From Artemia franciscana (Eukaryota > Arthropoda > Branchiopoda > Anostraca > Artemiidae): a stretch of 64,000 bases of DNA. Below, one piece after another: positions 1 to 11,715 of this stretch; the first letter of the stretch is position 1, and each line of letters begins with the position of its first letter. The stretch lies in contig NW_027063596.1 of the NCBI RefSeq assembly GCF_032884065.1, positions 62,001-126,000 of the forward strand, in the 5' to 3' direction. The position numbers and the translations under genes were made by a program. Below the pieces are notes generated by a model. It had not been told where the DNA came from and searched no databases. It saw only the letters and a program-made list of their open reading frames with translations.

Positions 1-3
1 ATA

Positions 4-2477
4 CAGTGCTGCCAAATTGTCAACGCAGAAAAAGACTCTGGGGTTTTCAAAACAAGCCCCAAAAAAATCTACCGAAATAATCCACTTTTGAGATATAATT
101 TTATTGTGAGCGTGTCCGAAAGCTTGTTTTACAGAGAATACTGCATCTGGATGCAAAATTAATACATAATTTTTCAGTCCGAAAGCTATTCTCATTGTTT
201 TTTCTTTAAAATCAGGAAGAGTTATAATTTTGTTGGTCTCCCCTCAAAATTCGCAGGGAAGAAGGATAAACCTACCCGGCAAACGGGAATACTTGACATT
301 TTTTGCTGCTTTTAAGTTTGAAATATAAAAGAATTACCTTAAGCTGTATGGCAGCTTAATATTTTGAACTGATGGTTTTTTTCTAACTCTAAGCCTTTGC
401 ATTGAAAAACTTAAGGTGCGAAAGTAAAACTATTTACTTGGAAACAAATTAGTCCATGAAATTCTCAAACTCGAGACTTTGGAAATGAAAGAACATGTGT
501 TAAGACTTAGGATCAAAGCTGGACGATTTAACTGTGACTGCTGCTATTTAAGATGAAAGCTAAATGAAAAAGACAAAGGGGCCATTTCCCAGCCGAGCCC
601 TCGAGGCAGATCGTAATATGTTATTATTCCTTACAGTTTTAGTTTTCCCTCCGGATTTACACCTCTCAACAGAGTTGCCACCTCTCCATACCCTTCTGAA
701 AGCTATAGCCCTATACAAATAAAGCTACTTCCCCATGCCCTACTGCCCTAATAAGTGACAATTTTTTTTTATTTTGTCACTAAATATTATATTTTCTTAA
801 TTTTTATCTCTTAAGAAACCTATTTTGAAGCAAGATTATAATCTCAAAACTATCTTGAGCTACGTGGCAACTAAATATTTTGTTTTTTTATGGTTATTTA
901 AGACGTTAGGACTTTTAACTGAAAACCTTCTTTTTTTCTTGTCACCTAGTTTTAATGGACGCGATTCTCAGCTAATTTTTAGTGCATTGACATCGTAATA
1001 CAAAAAAAAAAAAATCACGAGTAACAGAAAACGCAAGGAGACCTCTTCAATAAGCAAAATAGCTTTAGCGAGCAAAACAGAATTATGACCAAAATATTAC
1101 AACTAGAAATACACAGGCTTAATGACTTCTTTGGATAGAGTGGTAAAATGCAAAAAAGAAAATAATTGAAGCTTAAAATTCTGCAACACAAAGGAAAAAA
1201 ATATAGTATCCTGCACAATCTCTCAGCGACAATCTCTTGGAGACTTTCTGGTCCAAGAACATTCTTGATAAGGGCTGAACATTTTGTTCTCTTCAATTTC
1301 ATTGCCTCAGAAACTGGTTCTGGAAAAGCACTTGTGATAATGGTGGATACGTGTCTAATAGTTATAATAGACGAATGACATGCGACATGTGCTGCCAAAA
1401 TCAGTTCCGCTTTTCGTGCTTTGACATAGAGTAGAGTAATTCTTAGAAAAAGATTGGGGATTTAATTTGGCAGGTTAATCTGCAAAGTATCAAATATATC
1501 CTGTACCTCTTTCGACAGTTATTCACTTTTAAAAAGTGAGAAACAGTTTGGAAAAAGACTAAACTGACTTTCCGCGAGAGCTTTGGATAAGGATCGGACG
1601 TAAGGGTAAAGACGCCCTACAGACTCAGCTTGAGGAAAGCCTCATACTTTCAGGTATCGAATTTGAATAAAAAGCTTTGAGATTGTAACATCCAGTTTGT
1701 GATATTTTTTTTTTTTAATTCAATCGTCTGAGCTGACAAACCACAGAGACATGCTAATAGTTCTGCATGTAATGAGGCCTTGGACATGTAATGAAGCTTG
1801 AGGCTATGTGGATTTTTTCAGCCTTCTGGTAACTATCTGCCTCCTTACACTCTATCTCCTTGTACATATACTATAAAAGCATCAAAAAGGAGGATTGAAA
1901 TTGAAACATAATTTCATGAAACCTATATAAACTCAGAAGAACGCTAATAGAGACAATTATATATATTCTCACAAATATGCGAAAGATATGACACAATAAT
2001 AGAAATATTTACAATTTACAAAAATAACCAGGAACCTTGTAATGCAAGCTGATATAAAATGCTGACGAAAAATTGTGACAAACTAAATGATAGATGACAA
2101 GAAGCAGATTCAAATGACTTAGGACAAAATTAGAACTGCAAGGTATTCTTTTGTAACATTTTGAGTTGTCCATGCTTGGGGGTTATGAAGTCCATCTTCA
2201 TCTATTTCAAACACAATTTCTTCTTTAGTGAATTGTAGGGTATAGTTAAACTTTTCCTTAAATCCGTTTGCTTTTTTTCCTCGAAAGTTTTGTAAAACAA
2301 TGAACTTGAACTTGAAAAAAAATAAATATTATTCTTTGGAATAGAAAAAGCCCAAAACAAGCCAAATTAAAAAACAATAAGCCCAGTTTCCCGCCCCAAG
2401 CCCGCAAACGAAAACGCCCGCCCCAGCCCAGAGAAATAAGCCACCGGGGATTGAAACAAGCCAATGTGGCAACACAG
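4..2477. mobile_element. Non-autonomous hAT-like transposon, internally deleted copy
   Basis: The ends are imperfect inverted repeats: CAGTGCTGCCAAATTG at 4-19 and the inverse of CTGTGTTGCCACATTG at 2462-2477, 13 of 16 positions matching. The right flank begins GGTAAATA; the three bases visible on the left (ATA) match the last three bases of that 8-mer, as expected for the 8-bp target duplication of hAT elements. Positions 1-1200 align with 2735-3925 of the neighbouring larger copy, and about 1220-2477 align with about 6385-7826. About 2.5 kb of the transposase region is therefore missing, with the junction near 1203-1222. A residual transposase start remains on the minus strand at about 1203-1440. 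The family call rests on the ends and on the related copy downstream. Confidence 0.75.
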
Positions 2478-2734
2478 GGTAAATATCTTGATTTGGATCT
2501 CGTTTCTGCTCCTCTAAATAATGAGTGACTTCTTGCTGCTTGAAAGCTATCTATACTCAAAGCTATTCGTCTTGTTTCGATTCTGATCATGCGAAAAATC
2601 TGCCCCTCTGGAAAGCCAGATCAAAGCAAATCAGAATCACTAATACTGATTCAATCTAATACTGATTCAAAAAAGTTGTACCTGACAAAACATATACTTT
2701 TGAAAATAAGCAAGATAGCTTCATTTGGCGCCCG
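2478..2734. other. Spacer between two hAT copies
   Basis: Unique-looking sequence between the right end of the first hAT copy and the left end of the second. I see no gene in it. It contains a short tandem duplication of ACTAATACTGATTC near 2638-2668. Confidence 0.5.
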
Positions 2735-4429
2735 GACTGTTGCCAGATTGTCAACACAGAAAAACACCCCGGGGTTTTCAAAACAAGCCCGAACAAGCTC
2801 CAAAAAATTTTACCAAAATAATCCACTTTTGAGATTTCACTTTATAGTGAGCGTGTCTGAAAGCTTTTTTCACGGAGAATGCTACATCTGGATGCAACAT
2901 TAATACTGAACTTTCAGCCCAAAGCTATTCTCGTCATTTTTTTCTTTGAACTTTAGGAATAGTCGTAATTTTGTTGATCTTCCCTCAGCATTCGCAGGGA
3001 AGAAGGATAAACCTACCCGGCAGACGGGAATACTTGACATTTTTGCTGCTTTTAAGTTTGAAATATAAAAGAATTACCTTAAGCTGTATGGCAGCTTAAT
3101 ATTTTAAACTCATGGTTTTTTTTCTGACACTAAGCCTTTGCATTGAAAAACTTGTGGTGCAAAGGTAAAACTGTTTACTTGGAAACAAACTCGTCCATGG
3201 AATTCTGAAACTCGAGAATTTTGAAATCAAAGAACATGTGTTCAGACACAGGATCAAAGTTGGACGATTTAATTGTGACTCCTGGTATTTTAGATGAAAG
3301 CTAAATAAAAAAGACAAAGGGGCCACTTCCCAGCCGAGCCCTTGAGGCAGATCCTAGTATGTTATTATTCCTTACAGTTTTAGTTTTCCCTCCAAACTTT
3401 CAACAGAATGGCCGCCTCTCCATACAGTTCCAAAAGCTATAGTCCTATACAAATAAAGCCACTTCCCCATGCCCTAATAAGTCATAGTTTTCTTAATTTG
3501 TCACTAAATATTATATTTTCTTTATGTTTATCTCTTTAGAAACCTATTTTGAAGAAAAGATTATAATCTAAAAATTACCCTAAGCTACGTGGCAGCTAAA
3601 TATTTTGAACTTTTATGGTTATTTAAGACGTTAAGACTTTTCAATGAAAACCTTTTTTTTCCTTGTCACCTAGCTTCAATGGACGTGGTTCTAAGCTAAT
3701 TCTTAGTGCATTTACATTCTAATACAACAACAAAAAATTCACGAGCAATAGAAAACGCAATGAGATCTCTTCTAGAAGCAAAATAATTTTAGTGAACAAA
3801 ACAGAATTATGATCAAAATATCACAACTAGAAATACACAGGCTTAATTACTTCCTTGGATAGAGTAATAAAATGCAAAAAATGAAAATAATTGAAGCATA
3901 AAATTCTGTAACACAAAGAAAAAAAACTTCAAGAGAATCAACGTAATGATTGAAAAGCTCTCAATACTTTTGGTACATTTTCTTAATGCCTCGAGCAAGA
4001 AAAATTGAAAAAAATTCTGAGAAATGAGATATAATGTACAGCTTTTGACAAAAAAAGTGCAACAGCAACTGAAATACCAATATACTGAACGAACACGAGG
4101 AACTTTTGATTTGAGAAAGCTAACTGCAAGCTAGAAATTTAGCGTCATCACCTTAGGAAAAATATGCATATCAAAAGTAGATTATTTTGTAATACGGCAT
4201 TTTGGTTTTTAGATGCAGCTTATTAACCGATTTCTTTTACCAATCAGGCTCCAACCAGAAGATTCCTAGTTTTGGCTCCACTGAAGGAGTTCATTTTTAT
4301 ATGAATTTCACAGAATCTGAAGAATTTCGACATTTGTTTTTCTTTTTTAAGAAACCGATGGTTTCTTATTCAATTCCTATTGGCACCTTGAGGTAAAAAT
4401 TGAAAAACTTCCTATTAAAAAATAATTTC

Positions 4430-4800
4430 GTATCTTATTTTCAACATTATTTGCTAAATTAATCAGGAAAACGTAGAATATTAAGCTTTTCCGTTGGATT
4501 TTCAACATTTTTTTCGGAGATTCATTAAAGTGTAATATATAAAATACTTTCACTGGAATTTCAAAACTAATTGGTTGGAATTTCAAAAATTGAGTATTGG
4601 AAAGTCAACAGAACATGGAATATTAGACTCTTTTGCTGGACTTTAAACGTTTGCTGTTGAAAAGTTAACAAATCGTTGAAGATCACACTTATTTGTTCGA
4701 TTTCAAACCTGTGTTGAAAATTCAACAAGAAACTTTTTCTTGTTTAAGCAGTTGAAATTTCAACGCATTTTCTTGTTGGAAATCCAATTTTTTTTAAAGT
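4430..4800. repeat. TTTCAAC-rich degenerate repeat inside the hAT element
   Basis: Short words such as TTGGAATTTCAA, GTTGAAAATTCAAC and GGATTTTCAACA recur at irregular intervals. Many are self-complementary (GTTGAAATTTCAAC). The stretch has no reading frame and is not present in the smaller hAT copy, which lacks this interior. Confidence 0.45.
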
Positions 4801-4970
4801 ATATATCTATATCTCAAGAAGTTAGAAAAGAACACCAGGATAAAAATAACATCAGAAGAAAAGAAAACGAATAAAGAGCGAGTTCTGTGATTCTATAATA
4901 ATACCAGTATGTCATCAAGATCATTGTTAAAATTCACATCTGTGGTTGCAATGCCCCAAGCCTATACATT

Positions 4971-6640
4971 TCACTGTTGAACTGCAACATTTTTTTTAAT
5001 AGGCTGAAACTGCGAACAGTAAATACCACACACTGACAACCATAACCGAAAGTTCAGCATAGGCAAGAACATTCGATTCCGAACTTTGTTCTTCACAATA
5101 TCCATCATAGAAAATGACCTCTCAACTACAACATTGCTTATTGGGAGGCTGAGGAGGGTCAACGTCCACTTCGTTAAGTCACGAAATGGAGGGACAACAA
5201 CTGGATCAAGATGGTGAAGGACCTTGATCCAGAATTCACAAGAGTCACTCGGAATTTTCTCCACCACAGGCTGATCCCCAGTCAACTACCAAGAGTCTTC
5301 TCCACTGACTCTCTAACTCGCTAATATTAAGCACTGGAATAACATCCAAAGGCAAATCACTAAATAGAGGACGCAACTGCAACAAACAAATGGTGGGAGA
5401 AAGCACTTTCAGTTTCAGCAGAGAATCAAGAGCTGGGGCAAGCGCTTTAAAACTGCTCTAGCAGCTGCCTTGAGAAATTCGAGGCAACGCAACTTTACTT
5501 CTTCCTTTTGATGACTGGTCAGGTTAGATCTTTCAAGCTCCAAAAGGAACTCGTATCCGTAGTCAACCTGGGCTGTAAGAAGGTAATAAATTTCGAAGTC
5601 CATATTCACTGTTAATGACACTGCAGACGTGTACAACATTCTCCACAGAAGAATTAACACAAACTCTTTTAGCTCTTCAAATAAACGAAAGTGATCTGCC
5701 TTAGTGTGATGGAAAAGGAGGTTAATTCTCTGGAACTCGGCCAATAATGGCTTCAAGAAAACAATATATGCCTTATTTCGTTCATCAAGGTACATATCAT
5801 GGAGTATTCGGGCAGCTCAGAATACTGCTCGAATATGCGAACGACTGCTCTATATCGAGACAGCCAACGGGTATTGGAAGGAGCAATAATTTTCAACGGG
5901 GGGTATTCCCATCGTTTATGATCTTGAACATTTGCTGATATTGCCCCTCTTCGTAGCGGACTAACATTAAACCACTTGTAGGTCTCTTGAGAGCATGAAC
6001 TCCAAATTGCTTGGAAGCTCTCCAACAGCCTCGGAAGCAAACAAATGTAGGGAGTGACATACACATTTGAAGAGTTTGAGTTGAGCAACCCGTCATCTCG
6101 TAATAATGTGAACAGCGACTGGTTCCCACCACACATGTTGTTTGCTCCATATTTACCGATACCTATCAGATCTTTTAGGGGAATTCCACATGAAGCTAAG
6201 AAGTCTTTCAGTTCTCGATGTAAAATCACAGAAGTGGTTGAAGATACTTCGACCATGCCCAAAGTAGCACATGCACAAAGAACTTTCTTCATCTTGGGTC
6301 TATAGTATCTCACACAAATACACATAAATTTCATGGTGGCAACATCAGTCGACTCTTCCAGAATAAGGGAATATCCGCTGTCGACAATATCAGCGACAAT
6401 CTCTTGGAGACTTTCTGGTCCAAGAACATTGTTGATAAGGGCTGAACATTTTGTTCTCTTCAATTTCGTTGCCTCGGAAACTGGTCCAAGAAAAGCACTC
6501 GTGATATTGGTGGATAGGTGTTCAATAGTTATAATCGACGAATGACATGCGACATGTGCTGCCAAAATCAGTTCCGCTTTTCGTGCTTTGACATCGAGCA
6601 GAGTAATTCTTAGAAAAAGAATGGGGTTTTAATTCGGCAG
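4971..6640 (-). pseudogene. hAT-family transposase, frameshifted
   Basis: The frame is open from about 6640 (no true start identified) to 5753 and continues in other frames to 4971. The N-terminal part has an RNase-H-like core of the hAT type (ESTDVATMKFMCICVRYY, then a G-x-G-K-Y-G-A-N-N-M-C-G segment). Near 6000-6055 the cysteine/histidine motif KCVCHSLHL is in another frame, showing a frameshift around 6055 and a return to the first frame nearby. Further segments are at 5415-5795. A C-terminal hAT dimerisation motif (LPISNVVVERSFSMMD) lies at about 5100-5160 in the last open segment. At least three frame changes mean no functional enzyme is made. It resembles the GTF2IRD2/ZBED-like hAT proteins by motif, but the exact subfamily is not settled. 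Confidence 0.75.
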
Positions 6641-7826
6641 GTTAATCTGCAAAGTGTCAAATATATCCTGCACCACTTCCGACAGGTATTCACTTTTAAA
6701 AGTGAGAAACAATTTGGAAGAAGACTAAACTGACTTTTTGCGCGAGCTTTGGATATGCATCTGATGTAAGGGTAAAGACGCCATAAAGACTCAGCTTGAG
6801 GAAAGCCTCATATTTTCAGGTATCGACTTTGAATAAAAAGCTTTGAGATTGTAACATCCAGTTTGTGATTTTTTTTTTTACTTCAATAGTTTGAGCTGAC
6901 AAACCACAGAGACAGGCTACTAGTTCTGCATGTAATGAGGCCCTGGATATGTAATGAAGCTTGAGGCTATGTGGATGATTTCAGCCTTCTGGTAACTATC
7001 TGCCTCCTTACACTCTATCTCCTCGTACATATACTATAAGAGCATCAAAAAGGAGGATTGAAATATAATTTCATGAAACCTGTAATAACCCAGAAGAACA
7101 CTAATAGATAATCAGCCTACAGAGGATAAGCACTGAATTTTTGAATTTTAAGCCTCTACGGTACTTGTTCAGTGTATTGAAGGTTTGCTAATATAGAAAT
7201 ATTTACAATTTACAAAAATAACCTGGAACCTTGTAATGCAAGTTGACATAAAATGCTGACGAAAAATTGTGACAAACCAAATCATAGATGACAAGAAGCA
7301 GATTCAAAATGACTGAGAACAAAATTAGGACTGCAAAATATTCTTTTGTAACATTTTGGATGTTCCATGCTAGGGGGTTATGAAGTCCATCTTCATCTGT
7401 TTCAAACACAATTTAAAGAAAACAGTATTTGGCATCTTACCTTTATCCATGTTTTGTAGATGAAACGTTTCTATTCAATAGTTGTAACTAGTAATCTGCC
7501 GTAATAAATAGTTCTTTGTGATTCACTTTACTTATTTTCTTCTTCTTTTTTAGTGAATCGTAAGGTATAGTTAATATTTTCCTTAAATCCGTTCGCTTTC
7601 TTTCCTCGAAAGTTTTGTAAAAGAATGAAATTGAACTTGAAAATAAATTAAAAAAAAAAAAAATAAATAAATAAAATATTATTCTTTGGAGTAGAAAAAG
7701 CCCAAAATTAGCCAAATTAAAAAACAATAAGCCCAGTTTCCCGCCACAAGCCCGCAAAAAAAACAGCCACCCCAGCCCAGAGAAATAAGCCACCGTGGCT
7801 TGAAACAAGCCAATCTGGCAACAATG

Positions 7827-7989
7827 CATTCCATGTCCAGTGACAATAATAAGAATAATAAATAATGATGAAAAGAGGCCGGGCTTAGCCTTTAAGCGGA
7901 ATTTTTTTTCAGAAGTTAGGCATTAGTTTGTCATTTTCGGCTCATATGGTTGTACATTAGTCATTGTAAGAAAGAACATACTTCACATG
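7827..7989. other. Short interval between hAT copy and tandem-unit element
   Basis: No gene or clear repeat was recognised. The right end runs into an A tract that precedes the next element. Confidence 0.4.
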
Positions 7990-8375
7990 CAAAAAAAAAA
8001 CAAGAGCTAAGAGCTCATATGGTAGTTGTGACGAGGCCGGAAGAGCCAACAGCTCATATGGTATGAGCTCTAGCAAAATTCTAAGAATAAATAGATTGAC
8101 GTAAAAGGAAAATCAGAGGCTTAATGTCGGTCGATATTTAAAATAAGAGCTCTGAGTCACGATATCCTTCTAAATATTAAAATTCATTAAGATCCGATCA
8201 CCCACTCGTAAGCTATAAATACCTCATTTTTTAATTATTCCTCTCCCTTCAGCCCCTCAGATGGTCGAATCGGCAAAAACGACTTAATCAAGTCAATTTA
8301 AACAGCTCCCTGACACGCTTACCAATTTTCATCGTCCTAGCACGTCCAGAAGCACTAAACTTGCCAAAGCAAATG

Positions 8376-10366
8376 TGAAGTTTTTAATGTCAAAACTTGA
8401 ATCGTAATACAGATACGAGAATCCGACGTTACCGAAATTTTAGTAAACTTAGATACGACAAAATGGTGTGGGCTACCTATTCTTTTCACCATGAAGGTAC
8501 GACAAATGAGTTCTGATGCAGCAATACTATTCGAGGTATAAAAATAAAAAAAAAATATCAGAAATGTTCATTTTCCTTGAGTTTCTTTGCTGGCCGCCGT
8601 TTTGCTTCAAAGGAATCCTTCTCTGGACATGGATCTCGCGCAGACGGAGAGGCATCCAAACGTTCAGCAGCCCCCTTGGCCTTGTAGTACTGTTCAATCT
8701 TGGCTTCAAAATGCTTCTGGTCTTGGTTGGGGATGAACTTCAGGAGATACATAAAATCTTTGATTTCAGGTAGATCAATATTTTTGCCACAAAGTTTGGG
8801 CAAAACAAGACGTTCAACAACACAGACAGCCGAAGTGTTGGGATACTTTTTAACCGAAGTACATTCTTGTAATATAGCAAACCTCCATGAAAGGAAGCCT
8901 CCATTTGCAAGCCTCCAGAGAAGGAAGTTTTAAACCGAACTCTCTTAGCGTTATCATGACGGAACTCAAGTTGTTTTACCTTTGAATACGGTAGCAACGA
9001 GTGATTGTATACCTTTGCTAGATTTTGTAAGTGAAATAACTTTGACTGCGTCATTTGTAGAATATTCAAAGGACGTGTAACTACCTCACCAGACCTAGTG
9101 GAGAAAATAAATCAAGGTGCTTTAGCTCCGCTCAATAGTGCTATGCACAGCATCAACCTCCTGTTTAGTTGAATGACCTGATTCACAAAACTTCATAACC
9201 ACTTTTTCTAAGCGTGGAAATTTTCTTACAAAACCTTGAACGAAGAAGCTTATAATTGAGTTTCGGTTCTGGGACACGCAGGAGTCCGGCCAAGTAATTG
9301 ACTGACAAATATCAGGGTAAGTATCAAGAACTGTCCCAGTATGGCCACTAGTCCAATAGCTATTTCGTTTGCTCCCCTTCCTGCCTCAAACTCGGACCAA
9401 ATGCAACAGTTTACCTTATTGATTTTCTTACTGTTTCAGACTGTTTGAGGAACCTATTTGCTTCATTATAAATCCATTTTTTAATGTTATATAATCCACA
9501 AGCACCAATTTTCAACGATTAAGTCGGATAAATAAATTTTATTTTGCCGTTTGTGCTGATTTCTTCTTCCTTGACGCCGAATTTTCAATTTAAGTATGCG
9601 TTTTCGGTCGTTTTTGACAAAATAATACTACGTTTTCTAAGCACAAAAATTATTTATAGTTAGGTTAGGCTAGTTAGGTGAGGTCAAATAATGTTTAAAT
9701 TTGAATTGTGATAGAAGCGATTATGATATTTGTAAAGAACATTAAAAAAGGCATCGAGTGGCATGTTCACTTTATTTGTAAGTCAATAATATGAACTGCA
9801 AAAAATTTACCGACAGAATGCTGCATTACAAGGAAGCACTACCAAAACTCGATCATAGCCAAGATTTATTCTAACCACTGATACGCAACAAAAATCATAC
9901 CAAATCAGGTATTTGATCATATCAAATTATACTCTATATATGTACAATATATCATATAATATAAATAATGTAAGATATAATATATATTACATTCTTGGAA
10001 TAAAATATTAGTCAATTCCACAAAAATGAGGTACCAGGATTCCCGTAAATATTGTGCAGCTTGTGCAGATGTAAATAATGCCCGTTTGTGTCTCATTGCG
10101 AAACTTTTACCAAATCTTTTCTTCTTCAAAAGTGTACGTCGACGGAGTTATGACAAAAATGCCCATGTAATTTTCCCATATGAGATACGACAAGACGGCA
10201 AAATGTGAGATATGATAAACGAGAAAGCTAAAATTGAGGCAGTTCTAGTTGAGATTCAATAAAATGGTTGACGGAATAGGATAGAACAAAAAATTTTACA
10301 TTAGACGGCAGTCTTAACTCCACTTCCCGAAATAGTTGCAGATACGACAAAATCGGTCTTAGGGGA
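8376..10366. mobile_element. Insertion splitting tandem-unit element A
   Basis: Family alignment shows the element head stops after 'aaactYgccaaagc' at 8375 and the tandem-unit body resumes at about 10367 ('aagatccttct'). The intervening sequence is absent from the other four copies. It carries a decayed transposon-type protein on the minus strand (8558-9420) and several 'agatacgacaaaat' words (for example near 8453, 10186 and 10340). I could not find terminal inverted repeats, so the element class and exact ends are uncertain. Positions 9421-10366 hold no gene that I can support. Confidence 0.45.
8558..9420 (-). pseudogene. Decayed transposon-associated protein with WSEFEAGRGANE and SQNRN motifs
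   Basis: Reading the minus strand from 9408, one frame gives WSEFEAGRGANEIA. A shifted frame gives ITWPDSCVSQNRNSIISFF, then VVMKFCESGHSTKQEVDAVH. The 8740-9069 frame gives KLFHLQNLAKVYNHSLLPYS and related text. The last part (8558-8803) reads LPKLCGKNIDLPEIKDFMYL and ends KRRPAKKLKENEHF before a stop. This order (E-x-GRGxxEI, then C/S-x-QNRN, F-x-GH-S-x-x-EVD-x-x-H-x-x-IE, and a final I-x-x-K-x-x-D-L-x-x-L-x-x-IP segment) is that of a protein family common in arthropod genomes, thought to be transposon encoded; I believe it is the DUF7869 type, from memory. Frameshifts and stops make it non-functional. Confidence 0.55.
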
Positions 10367-11495
10367 GTTAAGATCCTTCTATAGATCAAGTTTCATTAAG
10401 ATCCGATCACCTATTCTTAAGATAAAGATACCCCAATTTTCACGATTTCCAAGAATTCCGGTTTCACCCTCCAACTCCCCCCAATGTCACAGGATCTGGT
10501 CGGAATTTAAAATAAGAGCTCTAAAGCACAAGATCCTTCTAAACATCAACTTTAATTATGATCTGATCACCCGTTCGTAAGTTACAAATCCCTCATTTTT
10601 TCTAATTTTTCCGAATTATTCCCTCACCCCAACTCCTCCAAAGAGAGTGGATCCGGTCCGGTTATGTCAGTCACGTATCTTGGACTTGTTTTTATTCCTC
10701 CCACCCAGTTTCATCCTGATCTCTCCGCTGTAAGTATTTTCCAAGATTGCCCCCCCCCCCAATGACGCTGGATTCGGTCAGGATTTAAAATAAGAGATCT
10801 GAGTTACGAGGTCCTTCTAAATATGAAGCTTCATTAGGATCGGATCACTCCTTCGTAAGTTAAAAATACGCATTTTTTTCTAATTTTTGAGAATTTCCCC
10901 CCCCCTCCAACTACAGCGGATTCGTTTCGATTATGTCAATCACGCATCTAGGACTTTTGCTTATTTTTCCCACCAAGTTTCATCCCGATCCCTCTAACCT
11001 AAGCGTTTCCGAAAATTTAAGGTTCCTCCCCCGGCTCCCCCCAATGTCACCGGAACCGGTCGTGATTTAAAATAAGAGCTCCGAGATACGATATCCTTCT
11101 AAACATCAAATTTCATATAGATCCGATCACCCGTTCGTCAGTTAAAAATACCTCATTTTTCCTAATTTTTCAAAATTAAACCCCATCCTTCCCCCCACGA
11201 TCCCAAAGAGAGCGGATCCGTTCCAGTTATTTCAATCACGTATCTATGACTTGTGCTTATTTTCCCCACCAAGTTTCATCTTGATCCCTCTACTTTAAGC
11301 GTTTTCCAAGATTTTAGGTTCCCTTCCAACTCCCCCTCCCCCTAGTGTCACCAGATCCAGTCGGAATTTAAAATAAGAGCTCTGATACAGGATATCCTTC
11401 CAAACATCAAATTTCATTAAGATCTGACTACCCATTCGTAAGTTAAAAATACCTAATTTTTTCTAATTTTTCTAGATACCAAGTGCCATAAAAAC

Positions 11496-11715
11496 GGAGT
11501 TACCGGAAAACTAAACAAATATTCAAAGTGCTAATATAAATATGAGAATTAGCCAACGTGGAACAGCTTTAATTCTTCATAAAATATATATATAAATAAA
11601 ACCACCACTGTTCCAAATCTTGTTATAGTCTATAACTGAGAGACATTTCCAGAATAGGTTGTTAGATTCTAGTTCGTACTAATACGACTTGAATGAAAAT
11701 ATTTTTTTGCGTAAA
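11496..11715. other. Interval without recognised feature
   Basis: AT-rich sequence between the tail of tandem-unit element A and the first fossil zinc finger. No coding potential was recognised. Confidence 0.4.

Larger units (their letters stand above)
2735..7826. mobile_element. hAT-like DNA transposon, larger copy with decayed transposase
   Basis: The termini carry a perfect 13-bp inverted repeat: TGTTGCCAGATTG at 2738-2750 and its complement at 7811-7823. These match the ends of the smaller copy at 4-2477. The outer two to three bases differ from the other copy, and I find no clear 8-bp target duplication, so this copy is probably old or has damaged flanks. It contains a frameshifted hAT transposase on the minus strand (4971-about 6640). 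Between about 4430 and 4800 lies an AT-rich stretch of repeated TTGGAATTTCAA-like words. Confidence 0.75.
7990..11495 (+). mobile_element. Tandem-unit element with 3' hairpin (copy A), interrupted
   Basis: The head (7990-8375) holds the family start GAGCTAAGAGCTCATATGG and the segment that begins CCTCTCCCTTCAGCCCC. The body and tail resume at about 10367 and run to 11495, ending CCAAGTGCCATAAAAA. The body is an array of roughly 300-bp units. Each unit contains a 'gatctggtcgg-atttaaaataagagctctgag' core, a 'catcaaatttcattaagatccgatcacc' block, poly-C spacers and a 'tttcatcctgatct' block. The missing middle is occupied by an unrelated insertion of about 2 kb (8376-10366). The family has five copies in the window. 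The layout of short head, variable internal array and hairpin tail resembles Helentron/HINE (DINE-1-like) elements, but no Rep/helicase gene is present, so the class is inferred. Confidence 0.6.

Noticed and set aside
8516-8773. Plus-strand frame of 85 codons
   Set aside because: Antisense to the minus-strand decayed transposon protein, whose motifs are recognisable.
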